Assembly (NCBI GenBank): GCA_947463135.1
Contig: CANHTA010000013.1
Span: 1 to 35,708, forward strand
Length of the DNA: 35,708 bases
Direction of reading: 5' to 3'
From: Gemmatimonadota bacterium
GTDB taxonomy: Bacteria; Gemmatimonadota; Gemmatimonadetes; Gemmatimonadales; Gemmatimonadaceae
Part shown: positions 25,198 to 32,937 of the stretch, one piece after another
How the letters are laid out: every line of letters begins with the position of its first letter
Numbering within the stretch: position 1 is the first letter of the stretch
The notes under the pieces: generated by a model
Databases searched by the model: none
What the model was told of the DNA's origin: nothing
The model's input: the letters and a program-made list of their open reading frames with translations, nothing else
Position numbers and translations under genes: made by a program

Positions 25198-26147
25198 GTG
25201 GACAATCCGGAAGCAAGAACGCGGGCAACCGCGAAGACGGCGAGAAAGCCAAGCGAAATAACACCATTCATGGTGAAGAAGGCCGCGTCGAGCTTGGTCA
25301 GGTCATCGGCTTTCACCATACGATGCTCCCACACCAACATCGCCGCCACAAACGCGACGCCCCCCCACAACACCATCTGCACGGCGGGCACCGCGGTGCC
25401 CAGTGGCTGTGACGCGACCACCACAGACAGACAGCTCACCGCCACCACATGCAACACCCGCGAAAAACGAATGGCCTTCGTGACGCCAATTGCCGAGGGC
25501 ATACTATACAGGCCGTGTCGGCGATCAAACTCCGCGTCCTGCAGCGCATACAGCATATCGAAGCCGCCGCTCCAGCACGCGACCGCCAGCGCCAACAGAC
25601 ACAGGAACCACCAAGGATCGCTCCATGCGCCGGTAACCGCGAGATAGCCGCCAACGGGCGCAATCGATAGGCCAACGCCCAGCCACAGGTGCGAGTAGCG
25701 CGTAAAACGCTTGGTGTAGCTGTAGCCAAGCACCCAGAGCAGCGCGATCGGCGAAAGCAGCAGGCACAGCCCGTTCAGCTGCCACGATGCGAAAAAAAAT
25801 AGTAGGCTGGCCGCGGCCACAGCGCCCTTCGCCTGAGCGAGTGATAACGTGCCCGCGGGAAGTTCGCGCAGCGCGGTACGCGGGTTGATGGCATCAATAT
25901 CGCGATCCACAATCCGGTTAAAACCCATGCCGGCAAAGCGCGCCGCGGTAAAGGCCAGCACCACCCACCCAACCATCGGTACGGTTACCGGTGCAACCAT
26001 GCTTGCGCAGAGCACGCCGACCAAGGCGAAGGGCATCGCAAAGACGGTGTGCGGCAATTTCACGAAATTGGCAAGCCGAACCACTAGTGCATCACCGGTG
26101 ATCAGCTGTCCGTCGCGTGCCCCCTTTGGCGAGAGAACGCCGCTCAC
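25194..26147 (-). CDS. UbiA-family prenyltransferase (MqnP-like)
   Basis: Integral membrane enzyme that attaches a polyprenyl chain to an aromatic acid. It has 317 residues with about eight to nine hydrophobic helices. The first aspartate-rich motif is NRIVDRDIDAINPRT and the second is LQDAEFDRRHG, both needed for Mg-pyrophosphate binding. GTG 26147 is chosen because it forms a GTGA overlap with the ubiD stop; another GTG at 26165 is in frame. With ubiD, ubiX and ubiE adjacent and no other ubiquinone genes, the likely substrate is 1,4-dihydroxy-6-naphthoate of the futalosine menaquinone pathway. 4-Hydroxybenzoate remains possible. Confidence 0.9.
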   Translation of the reverse strand: MSGVLSPKGARDGQLITGDALVVRLANFVKLPHTVFAMPFALVGVLCASMVAPVTVPMVGWVVLAFTAARFAGMGFNRIVDRDIDAINPRTALRELPAGTLSLAQAKGAVAAASLLFFFASWQLNGLCLLLSPIALLWVLGYSYTKRFTRYSHLWLGVGLSIAPVGGYLAVTGAWSDPWWFLCLLALAVACWSGGFDMLYALQDAEFDRRHGLYSMPSAIGVTKAIRFSRVLHVVAVSCLSVVVASQPLGTAVPAVQMVLWGGVAFVAAMLVWEHRMVKADDLTKLDAAFFTMNGVISLGFLAVFAVARVLASGLST

Positions 26148-27616
26148 AGGCCCAGCCGAGACCACTTGGCGTCAACCGCCCGCTGCGTGGCCTCATCCAT
26201 GGTGATCACCTTCGGCCAGGCGCGTGTGAACCCTTCCTCCGGCCACTTCCGCGTCGCGTCAATGCCCATCTTGCTGCCATAGGTAAAGGCCCGACTGGCA
26301 TGATCGAGCACATCCACCGGCCCCATCGTGAAGCGCACATCGCGCTGCGGATCCATGTTGTTCAGCGCCACCCACCACGCTTCCACCGGATTGCGCACGT
26401 TCACCTCCTTATCCACCACCACCAACACCTTGGCCAGCGACATCAGTCCCTGTCCCCATAGGGCATGCATCACCTTGTCGGCGTGTCCCGGATACTTCTT
26501 GTCGATGCTCACAAACACCAGATTGTGAAAGCCGCCCTCAGCCGGCATATGGTAATCCACCACCTCGGGCGTCGTGAGCTTGAGCAACGGGAGAAAAATC
26601 CGTTCGGTGGCGTGGCCGAGGTAGAAGTCTTCCATGGGCGGACGGCCCACGATGGTGGTGGAGTACACCGCGTGCTTACGCATCGTCACGGCCGTGACGT
26701 GCACCTTCGGGTATAAGTCGGCCTCCGAGTAGAACCCGGTGTGATCCCCGAATGGCCCTTCCACCACCAAGGCTTCCGCGGGATCGATGTATCCTTCAAT
26801 CACGAACTCGGCGTCCGCTGGGACTTCCAGATCGCACGTCACGGCTTTGGTCAACTTCACGGGATCACGCCGTAAGAACCCGGCAAACAGAAACTCGTCG
26901 ATGTTCGGAGGCAGCGGTGCGCTGGCGGAAAACATGCTCGCCGGATCGGCGCCCACCACAATGCACACGGGCATCTTCTCGCCGCGCTCGGCCATCTGCC
27001 GCATATGCTCGGCGCCCGTTTTGTGACGCTGCCAGTGCATCGCAACCGACTTCTTGTCGAGCTGCTGCACCCGATACATGCCAACGTTGCGGATCCCGCG
27101 TACCGGATCCTTGCTGATCACGGCGGTCATCGTCACAAATGGCCCACCATCTTCGGGCCAACAGTGCAGCACCGGGATTTTGTCGAGATCAATCTCGTCA
27201 CCCTGCCACACGATGTCCTGACATGACGGCGTGCCGCCTTTCGTCCGCGGCGGAAACTTTGACAGTTCAAGGAGGCGTGGCAACAGCGACAACTTCCCCA
27301 GAAACCCATCAGGTACCTTGAGATCCAGCAGCGCGGTAATGCGTGCACCGATGGCATCAAGGTCATCCACACCAAGCGCCATGGCCATCCGCCGCATGGA
27401 GCCGAACAGATTGATGGCAACCGGGTACGCCGAGCGCGTTCCATCGCGGAGAATCGGATGCTCGAAGAGCAGCGCCTTGCCGCCACCGGGCATCTTGGAC
27501 ACGCGATCAGCGATCTCGGTGATCTCCAGATGGACCTTCACCGGCTCGGTTATGCGATGCAATTCGCCGGCACGTTCAATGGCGACGATGAAGTCAGAGA
27601 GCGTATCGAGGGACAT
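26144..27616 (-). CDS. ubiD: UbiD-family decarboxylase (MqnL-like)
   Basis: Decarboxylates a prenylated aromatic acid using the prenyl-FMN made by UbiX. It has 490 residues from ATG 27616. MSLDTLSDFIVAIERAGEL is the usual N-terminus, so this start is preferred to in-frame upstream codons (27688, 27676) that run into ubiE. The prenyl-FMN and metal-binding region NVGMYRVQ then MHWQRHKTGAEH, and the conserved EGPFGDHTGFYS, which includes catalytic acids, are present. The GHATERIF run follows. It is followed by ubiA with a 4-base overlap. Confidence 0.95.
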   Translation of the reverse strand: MSLDTLSDFIVAIERAGELHRITEPVKVHLEITEIADRVSKMPGGGKALLFEHPILRDGTRSAYPVAINLFGSMRRMAMALGVDDLDAIGARITALLDLKVPDGFLGKLSLLPRLLELSKFPPRTKGGTPSCQDIVWQGDEIDLDKIPVLHCWPEDGGPFVTMTAVISKDPVRGIRNVGMYRVQQLDKKSVAMHWQRHKTGAEHMRQMAERGEKMPVCIVVGADPASMFSASAPLPPNIDEFLFAGFLRRDPVKLTKAVTCDLEVPADAEFVIEGYIDPAEALVVEGPFGDHTGFYSEADLYPKVHVTAVTMRKHAVYSTTIVGRPPMEDFYLGHATERIFLPLLKLTTPEVVDYHMPAEGGFHNLVFVSIDKKYPGHADKVMHALWGQGLMSLAKVLVVVDKEVNVRNPVEAWWVALNNMDPQRDVRFTMGPVDVLDHASRAFTYGSKMGIDATRKWPEEGFTRAWPKVITMDEATQRAVDAKWSRLGL

Positions 27617-27659
27617 CAGCGGGGGGGCATCGGGGAACGCATCGGTATCGGCTGGGGCA

Positions 27660-28430
27660 TCAGGCCGTCCCCACATGAATGGCGGCAATCCCGAAGGTCA
27701 GCCGCTGCCATGTGACCGCCGTGAAGCCCGCCGCACGGAGTCGGGTCGCGAGCGTCTCCTCGGTGGGAAAGTGCGACACCGACATGGGGAGATAGGTGTA
27801 AGCGGTGCCATGCCCACTTACGAGCTTGCCGATCAGCGGCAACACATGATGGAAGTAGAGATGATAGAACGCACGAACGATCGCCAGCGGCGGCGTGGAG
27901 AACTCGAGGATCACAAACCGTGCACCGGGCTTCAACACGCGGTGCACTTCGCGTAGGCCGGCATCGAGATCGGCCACATTGCGGATCCCGAAGGCCACAA
28001 TGGCGCCGTCGAGGGAGACACTGGCAAAGGGCAGCGCGAGCGCATCGGCACCCACGGGCGCAAGCAGGTGGGGGGAGGCCTTGCCGTGCCCATGCCGCAG
28101 CATCGGCACGGCGAAATCCGCCCCCGCCACGAAGCCCGAAAAACCGCGCTGCTTCACGAGTGCGGCGCCCACATCGAGCGTGCCCGCGCAGAGGTCGAGG
28201 AAGGTCCCGGTTGGGCGCTGCGTCCACTCGAGCGCGCGCAACGCCTTCTTCCGCCACCCCTTATCAATGTTCATCGACAACACGTGATTGAGCAGATCGT
28301 ATCGCGGGGCAATGTCCGAGAACATCTGCTGCACGTACTCGCGCTTCCCTTCCCCACGTGCGGCCTGGGCGGCCCGACCGGCGGAGGAGTGGGGAGGAGG
28401 GGACTGCGGGGGCGGCGGGGCGACTGGCAT
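27660..28430 (-). CDS. ubiE: Quinone C-methyltransferase (MenG/UbiE)
   Basis: SAM-dependent methyltransferase for the last step of menaquinone (or ubiquinone) synthesis. It has 256 residues with a Pro/Ala-rich N-terminal extension before YVQQMFSDIAPRYDLLN. The SAM-binding motif I is FLDLCAGTLDVG. The family signatures YDLLNHVLSMNIDKGWRKKAL and RVLKPGARFVILEFS are present. It is the first gene of the ubiE-ubiD-ubiA-ubiX-phosphoesterase unit. The promoter region is shared with the divergent sigma factor gene. Confidence 0.94.
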   Translation of the reverse strand: MPVAPPPPQSPPPHSSAGRAAQAARGEGKREYVQQMFSDIAPRYDLLNHVLSMNIDKGWRKKALRALEWTQRPTGTFLDLCAGTLDVGAALVKQRGFSGFVAGADFAVPMLRHGHGKASPHLLAPVGADALALPFASVSLDGAIVAFGIRNVADLDAGLREVHRVLKPGARFVILEFSTPPLAIVRAFYHLYFHHVLPLIGKLVSGHGTAYTYLPMSVSHFPTEETLATRLRAAGFTAVTWQRLTFGIAAIHVGTA

Positions 28431-28475
28431 CTGCGAAACATCGACAGGCGGGGGAGTGCGAGCAAGCGGATGACC

Positions 28476-28495
28476 ATGCTAGGTTATCCGTTCCG
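28476..28495. promoter_or_regulatory. Overlapping divergent -10 elements (ubiE / sigma factor)
   Basis: TAGGTT (28480-28485, plus strand) lies 10 bases before the sigma factor ATG 28496. On the other strand TAGCAT (28481-28476) could serve ubiE with a leader of about 40 bases. The two hexamers share two base pairs. -35 regions are not clear. Confidence 0.35.
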
Positions 28496-29098
28496 ATGCA
28501 GACTCTCGACGAGCTGGGAACACTCCCCGATGCCGATGTCGTTCGTTTAGCCCAGCAAGGGCGGGAACTCGCGTTCCGCGAGCTTGTGCGCCGCTACGAA
28601 CGCCCGGTCTTTTCGCTCGTGTACCGGATGGTTCGAGACCGCGAACTGGCCGAAGACCTCGCGCAGGATGCCTTCGTGAAGGTGCTCAACCACATCGACA
28701 AGTACAGCCCGGAGTTCAAGTTTTCCAGCTGGCTGTTCAAGATCGCGAACAATGTGGCCATCGATCACCTGCGTCGTCGTCGGCTGGATACCATCAGCAT
28801 TGACGGGTCCCCCCATGCGTCGTCGGCCAGCGACGTGGAGGCCACCACCATCGAGCTGTCGGCCGACCAGGAAAGCGCCCTCGACGAATTGGAGTCCAAG
28901 GAGCTTGGCACGGCCATTGAGCAGGCCATCGCCGCGCTCCGACCGGAGTACCGGGCGTGCATCATGCTCCGTCATGTGGAAGGCCGGTCGTATGAAGAGA
29001 TTGCCGCCACGCTCGACCTGCCGCTCGGCACCGTGAAAACCTACATCCACCGCGCCCGCCATGAGCTCCGGAAGGCCCTGGAGGGGCTCCGGGAATGA
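28496..29098 (+). CDS. ECF-type sigma factor
   Basis: RpoE-like alternative sigma factor of 200 residues that directs RNA polymerase to a stress regulon. Region 2 is FRELVRRYERPVFSLVYRM through EDLAQDAFVKVL and FSSWLFKIANNVAIDHLRRRR. Region 4 is LRPEYRACIMLRHVEG followed by SYEEIAATLDLPLGTVKTYIHRAR, a normal helix-turn-helix. The linker between them is acidic and serine-rich. ATG 28496 is used; the frame is open upstream into the ubiE region. The gene after it encodes a zinc-binding anti-sigma factor, the standard partner. Confidence 0.94.
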   Translation: MQTLDELGTLPDADVVRLAQQGRELAFRELVRRYERPVFSLVYRMVRDRELAEDLAQDAFVKVLNHIDKYSPEFKFSSWLFKIANNVAIDHLRRRRLDTISIDGSPHASSASDVEATTIELSADQESALDELESKELGTAIEQAIAALRPEYRACIMLRHVEGRSYEEIAATLDLPLGTVKTYIHRARHELRKALEGLRE

Positions 29099-29126
29099 GG
29101 CGCATGCTGCCCTGTCTGAATCCTGC

Positions 29127-29152
29127 TGAAACCTGCCGCGCGCAGAGGCGTA
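29127..29152 (+). promoter_or_regulatory. ECF-type promoter for the anti-sigma gene
   Basis: TGAAAC (29127-29132), exactly 16 bases, then CGTA (29149-29152). This equals the consensus known for Bacillus sigma-W promoters and resembles ECF promoters in general. The start point would fall near 29159, giving a leader of about 12 bases with AGAGG before ATG 29172. It predicts that the sigma factor drives its own inhibitor separately from its own gene. Confidence 0.5.
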
Positions 29153-29171
29153 GTCCCCGAAGAGGCCACCC

Positions 29172-29759
29172 ATGCATGTCCAGCACCTAAGACCAGATGA
29201 GATCGAACTCCTCCTCGACGGCGAGGATGGGTTTGGCGTCGCTCCCCTCAGAGCGCACGTCCGGTCGTGTGCGTCCTGTCGTCTCGAGTTTGACCGGGCC
29301 CGGGACCTCATGGTCGCCCTCGATGCGCTCCCCGATTTCGCCCCCTCGGCCAACTTTTCCGACCGGGTCATGGCGCAGGTGCAGGTGTTCGAGCCCTGGC
29401 ATGCCGCCGCAGCACGCACCGTCGGCCAGCTCGTTCCCGCCTCCCAGCCCGCCCGCTTGGCGGCCGGATTCGGCGCCGCGATTACCGCGGGACTGGCCAC
29501 CGCGGGCGCCACGTGGCTGGTGGCCCGGGCCGACATGGCCTTCATTCTCACCCAGTTAGGCGCCGAGGATGTGCGCGCGCAGGTCATTGCGGCCACAAAC
29601 GATTTGGCCACCACCGTTCTCGGCCAGCCGGGGATCGACGTCCTCCGTGGCGGATCACCGGCGCTGGCCGCGTTAGCCGTGGGGGGATTTGTCGCGATCG
29701 CCGGTATGGGGGTGGTCGGATTGCGGGCGCTCGCGACAGCCTCCCGTCGGGCCCGCTGA
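29172..29759 (+). CDS. Zinc-binding membrane anti-sigma factor
   Basis: A 195-residue protein that probably holds the ECF sigma factor inactive at the membrane. The N-terminal ~45 residues carry the ZAS motif HxxxCxxC (His29, Cys33, Cys36) in RAHVRSCASCRLEF. A linker of about 50 residues leads to a first hydrophobic segment (about 95-120) and a second near 165-188, so the C-terminus probably returns to the cytoplasm. The zinc motif may sense redox state, or release may follow proteolysis; neither is shown. It begins 73 bases after the sigma gene, with its own predicted promoter. Confidence 0.85.
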   Translation: MHVQHLRPDEIELLLDGEDGFGVAPLRAHVRSCASCRLEFDRARDLMVALDALPDFAPSANFSDRVMAQVQVFEPWHAAAARTVGQLVPASQPARLAAGFGAAITAGLATAGATWLVARADMAFILTQLGAEDVRAQVIAATNDLATTVLGQPGIDVLRGGSPALAALAVGGFVAIAGMGVVGLRALATASRRAR

Positions 29760-29769
29760 GGCAACGCAG

Positions 29770-30534
29770 ATGCTCATCACCACGAGCAACCTCATCGCCG
29801 TCGCCGGCGTGTTTGGTGTCGGGCTGCTGATCGGTCTTGTGGTGCTCACCTCGGCCGAAGAGGCGCTCACCGCCGTCGCCAAAACGGCGGCCCGCGAAAT
29901 CTCCGCCAGCTTCTGGGTTGGGCTCTCCGTACAAGCCCTCGCCATTCCTATGCTGGTGCTGCTCGTGGCCGCGTTCGCCATCACCGTGATCGGCCTGCTT
30001 GCCATCCCCATTGTCGTGCTGGCATGGGTGCTGGCGCTGGCGGGTGCCTTCACCCTTGGCATGCTGGCCGTAGCCATCGTCATCGGCCGAGCCCTCGCCG
30101 GCCGCGGCGCCAACAGCTCGGAGCGTGGGGCGGCCTTGCGTGGGCTCACGGTTGGCTTGGCCACGCTCAGTCTCATCTGGTTTGGTGCCGCACTGGCTGC
30201 CCCCATCCCGGTCGCGGGGGGGATCACCCGCCTCATTGCGGTGGCCTTTACCTGGGCGATGGCCACCGTAGGGGTTGGGGCGGTCGTAAAGTCCCGTCTC
30301 GGTATGTCACGGCTCTTTGTGCGCTTCGGCACCGTGCACGGTGGCCCGTTTGGGGGCGTCCGCTGGAGTACGACGGCGTCAGCCAACAGCGCGCGGGACT
30401 GGCAGCGCACCACGCCCTCGGGATCGGTGGCGCCGGTTTGGCAAACGCCCACCCCCATTCAGGGGGTGGTGGCGGCTCGCCGGCCCCTTCCCTCAGCGGC
30501 GGACACGGAGCCGGGAATCGACGGCGACCGCTGA
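29770..30534 (+). CDS. Membrane protein of unknown function
   Basis: A 254-residue protein I cannot assign. The first ~180 residues contain about five hydrophobic segments, beginning TTSNLIAVAGVFGVGLLIGL and including VLLVAAFAITVIGLLAIPIV. The last ~75 residues are a soluble tail rich in Gly, Thr, Pro and Arg. ATG 29770 lies 10 bases after the anti-sigma stop, so it is probably co-transcribed with it and may be part of the sigma factor regulon or its sensing module. The next gene begins 39 bases on. Confidence 0.75.
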   Translation: MLITTSNLIAVAGVFGVGLLIGLVVLTSAEEALTAVAKTAAREISASFWVGLSVQALAIPMLVLLVAAFAITVIGLLAIPIVVLAWVLALAGAFTLGMLAVAIVIGRALAGRGANSSERGAALRGLTVGLATLSLIWFGAALAAPIPVAGGITRLIAVAFTWAMATVGVGAVVKSRLGMSRLFVRFGTVHGGPFGGVRWSTTASANSARDWQRTTPSGSVAPVWQTPTPIQGVVAARRPLPSAADTEPGIDGDR

Positions 30535-30562
30535 GCGGTGCAGCCTCGGGAGGATCCGGGGC

Positions 30563-30573
30563 TATTCTACAGC
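30563..30573 (+). promoter_or_regulatory. Predicted leaderless promoter of the NhaD gene
   Basis: TATTCT (30563-30568) is followed by 5 bases and ATG 30574. The -35 region is weak. A GGGAGG sequence near 30548-30553 is too far upstream to be a ribosome-binding site for this ATG. Confidence 0.4.
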
Positions 30574-32043
30574 ATGGTTGAAATCGCAAACGCCGCCGCT
30601 CCGCTCGATCTGACGGCGACTTGGATGGGTGTCACCGCCCTCGTGGTGTTTGTGCTGGCCTATGCCGTAGTGGTGGGCGAAGAGTTTCTGCACATTCGCA
30701 AATCCATGCCGGTGCTGGTGGCCGCTGGCATCATCTGGGCGCTGATTGGCTGGCGCTATACCATGGCGGCCAGCGCGGCAAGCGATCCACAAACGGCACG
30801 CGCCCTCGCGCACGTCGCCGAAGAAATGGTTCGGCACAACCTGCTGGAGTACGCCGAGCTCTTTTTGTTTTTGCTGGTTGCCATGACGTTCATCAACTCC
30901 ATGGAAGAGCGCGGCGTGTTCGATGCGCTCCGTGGATGGATGGTGTCTCGCGGCTTCAGCTTGCGGAGCTTGTTCTGGATGACGGGCGGTCTTGCGTTTT
31001 GTATTTCGCCGATTGCCGATAACCTGACCACCGCGCTGCTCATGGGCACAGTGGTGATGAGCGTGGGCGTGGGGCACCCGCGCTTTGTCATTGTGTCACT
31101 CATCAGCATCGTTGTCGCCGCCAATGCCGGAGGGGCGTTTTCGCCATTCGGCGATATCACCACGCTGATGGTCTGGCAGAAGGGACTTGTTTCCTTCTCC
31201 GGATTCTTCGCCCTGTTTCTGCCGTCGCTGGTGAACTGGCTGGTTCCAGCTGCCATCATGAGCATCGCCGTGGGTGTAGGTCGACCCGCCCCGATTACCA
31301 AACCGATGCGACTACAGCCCGGCGCGTTTGTGATTGTCGGACTGTTTATGCTCACGATTGTGGCCACCGTGTGCGTGCATCAGTTCTTGCACTTGCCGCC
31401 GGTGATTGGCATGATGACCGGGCTCGGCGTATTGAAGGTGTACGGGTGGACCCTGCAACGCGCCGCGGTTCGCGCGGCGGCACGCCTGGCCGCGTTACGC
31501 GGAACGGCCGCACGATTGGAACTCCACAGTGTGGATTCCGATAACCCGTTTGAAGTGGTATCACACGCCGGCGCCGAACGGGAACCGTTTGACGTGTTCA
31601 AACATCTTGAGCGGGCCGAATGGGACACGCTCATGTTTTTCTACGGTGTGATGCTCTGCGTGGGCGGACTCGGCACCATTGGCTATCTCGAGTTGCTCTC
31701 ACATGTGGCCTATGGCGACTACGGAGCGACAACCGCCAACATCACCATCGGGGTGCTCTCGGCCCTGATCGACAATATCCCGGTGATGTTTGCCGTGCTC
31801 TCCATGCAACCAGCGATGGACGTGGGGCAGTGGCTCTTGGTGACACTGACGGCCGGCGTTGGGGGTTCGTTGTTGTCCATCGGGAGCGCGGCTGGCGTGG
31901 CGCTGATGGGCCAGGCGCGTGGCACATACACGTTTATGGCGCACCTGAAGTGGAGCTGGGCGATTGCTCTGGGCTACGTGGCCAGCATCTGGGTGCACTT
32001 TCTGGTGAACGGCGCGCTGTTCACCGGGGTGGCGGTGCGGTAG
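30574..32043 (+). CDS. nhaD: NhaD-type Na+/H+ antiporter
   Basis: Inner-membrane exchanger of the ion transporter superfamily, used in sodium and pH homeostasis. It has 489 residues with about a dozen hydrophobic segments. NhaD-like stretches are VVGEEFLHIRKSMPVLVAAGIIWAL (opening part), EYAELFLFLLVAMTFINSMEERGVF, ISPIADNLTTALLMG and ANAGGAFSPFGDITTLM. The second half repeats the pattern with ALIDNIPVMFAVL and GVGGSLLSIGSAAGVALMG. A polar loop lies in the middle (around 315-345). ATG 30574 is preferred because of the adjacent -10 element; the frame opens 12 codons earlier. Confidence 0.9.
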   Translation: MVEIANAAAPLDLTATWMGVTALVVFVLAYAVVVGEEFLHIRKSMPVLVAAGIIWALIGWRYTMAASAASDPQTARALAHVAEEMVRHNLLEYAELFLFLLVAMTFINSMEERGVFDALRGWMVSRGFSLRSLFWMTGGLAFCISPIADNLTTALLMGTVVMSVGVGHPRFVIVSLISIVVAANAGGAFSPFGDITTLMVWQKGLVSFSGFFALFLPSLVNWLVPAAIMSIAVGVGRPAPITKPMRLQPGAFVIVGLFMLTIVATVCVHQFLHLPPVIGMMTGLGVLKVYGWTLQRAAVRAAARLAALRGTAARLELHSVDSDNPFEVVSHAGAEREPFDVFKHLERAEWDTLMFFYGVMLCVGGLGTIGYLELLSHVAYGDYGATTANITIGVLSALIDNIPVMFAVLSMQPAMDVGQWLLVTLTAGVGGSLLSIGSAAGVALMGQARGTYTFMAHLKWSWAIALGYVASIWVHFLVNGALFTGVAVR

Positions 32044-32056
32044 GACGGCCGAAGGC

Positions 32057-32485
32057 TCAGCGCAGCGGGTTTTCGTAGCGCAGTCCGCGAAAGCGCGCGA
32101 AGTCGCCGTCGGCGCTGTGCAGCGTGGCGCCACGCTCAATGCACAGGGCCGCGAGATGCGCGTCGGTGGTGAGGTTGCTACCGCGGCCGGCTTCGCGCAG
32201 CAAGGCGCGCAGAATCGGCCAATGCCCGAGTCCGGGCTCGACCACGCTCACGATGCGCTGCTGAAGCCACAGGTCCACCAATTCCGTGGCACGATCGAGC
32301 CGAGCAGGCGACGAGACCACACGCGGATTCGTACTCACGCGAATGAACCCGGTGAGCACGGTCCACGAGAAGCCCACCGGCTCATCACCCGTGAGCAGGG
32401 CATCCAGCCACGCCCGGGCGGCGGGGTGCTGTTCGCTCTCGGCGTGCACGGCGTACACCAGCAGATTCACGTCGGGGATGATCAC
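32057..32485 (-). CDS. vapC: VapC-family PIN-domain toxin
   Basis: Predicted ribonuclease toxin of a type II toxin-antitoxin pair, 142 residues. PIN-domain acidic residues are visible: Asp5 in IIPDVNLLVYA, Asp108 in TTDAHLAALCIERG, and Asp126/Asp128 in SADGDFARF. The central segment FSWTVLTGFIRVSTNPRV matches a common VapC subgroup in which the usual early glutamate is not obvious. The start is GTG, 3 bases after the antitoxin stop. Its target RNA is unknown. Confidence 0.9.
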   Translation of the reverse strand: MIIPDVNLLVYAVHAESEQHPAARAWLDALLTGDEPVGFSWTVLTGFIRVSTNPRVVSSPARLDRATELVDLWLQQRIVSVVEPGLGHWPILRALLREAGRGSNLTTDAHLAALCIERGATLHSADGDFARFRGLRYENPLR

Positions 32486-32488
32486 GCG

Positions 32489-32752
32489 CTAACGGCCTTC
32501 GGCCATCTTGCGGATGATCTCTTCGTCCTCGAGGTCGTCCGCGATCCATCGCGCTTTCACCAGATCGATGCCTTCACGCACCTGCCCCATCGAATACGAC
32601 GGAGTGCGATAGGGCACCTGTGCCTCCGGCGGCATTTCCAGGCCGCGCAGTATCACGCGATGCAGCAGCGCCTTGAACGGCACCCCTTCGCGGTGGGCCG
32701 TGTCACGCAGGCGCTGGAGGAGCGCGTCGTCGAGATCGATAGTCGTGCGCAT
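32489..32752 (-). CDS. vapB: VapB-type antitoxin
   Basis: An 87-residue antitoxin. The N-terminal MRTTIDLDDALLQRL is a ribbon-helix-helix DNA-binding domain. The C-terminal ~45 residues, with PYRTPSYSMGQVREGIDL and a run of acidic residues (DDLEDEEII), are the expected toxin-wrapping tail. It precedes vapC in the operon and has two palindromic operator sites immediately upstream, which fits autoregulation by the VapBC complex. Confidence 0.88.
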   Translation of the reverse strand: MRTTIDLDDALLQRLRDTAHREGVPFKALLHRVILRGLEMPPEAQVPYRTPSYSMGQVREGIDLVKARWIADDLEDEEIIRKMAEGR

Positions 32753-32795
32753 AAATGATGCTAACGCATCACCGCAATGATGTCAACGCATCATT
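32753..32795 (-). promoter_or_regulatory. vapBC promoter with two palindromic operators
   Basis: On the minus strand TTGACA (32786-32781), a 17-base spacer, TAGCAT (32763-32758), 5 bases and the vapB ATG at 32752. Two palindromes overlap it: TGATG-N6-CATCA (32756-32771) covers the -10 and AATGATG-N6-CATCATT (32776-32795) covers the -35. Their centres are about two helical turns apart. Binding by VapB dimers would block the promoter. The leader would be almost absent. Confidence 0.75.
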
Positions 32796-32937
32796 GGTGC
32801 GAACTCCACGGCCAGACCGCGCGACAGTCGCAGTCGGGCCGCCTACCTGCACCGCCAACGTGATAAAAGACTTCAAGTGGGCAGATCCGCTGCAGCGATC
32901 ACTCGCGAAGTAAGGGGTGGTGCAGCGCAGGAACGCG

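Noticed and set aside
28547-29764. 405-codon open frame antisense to the sigma/anti-sigma genes
   Set aside because: Alanine/arginine/threonine-rich shadow frame; both sense genes carry clear domains.
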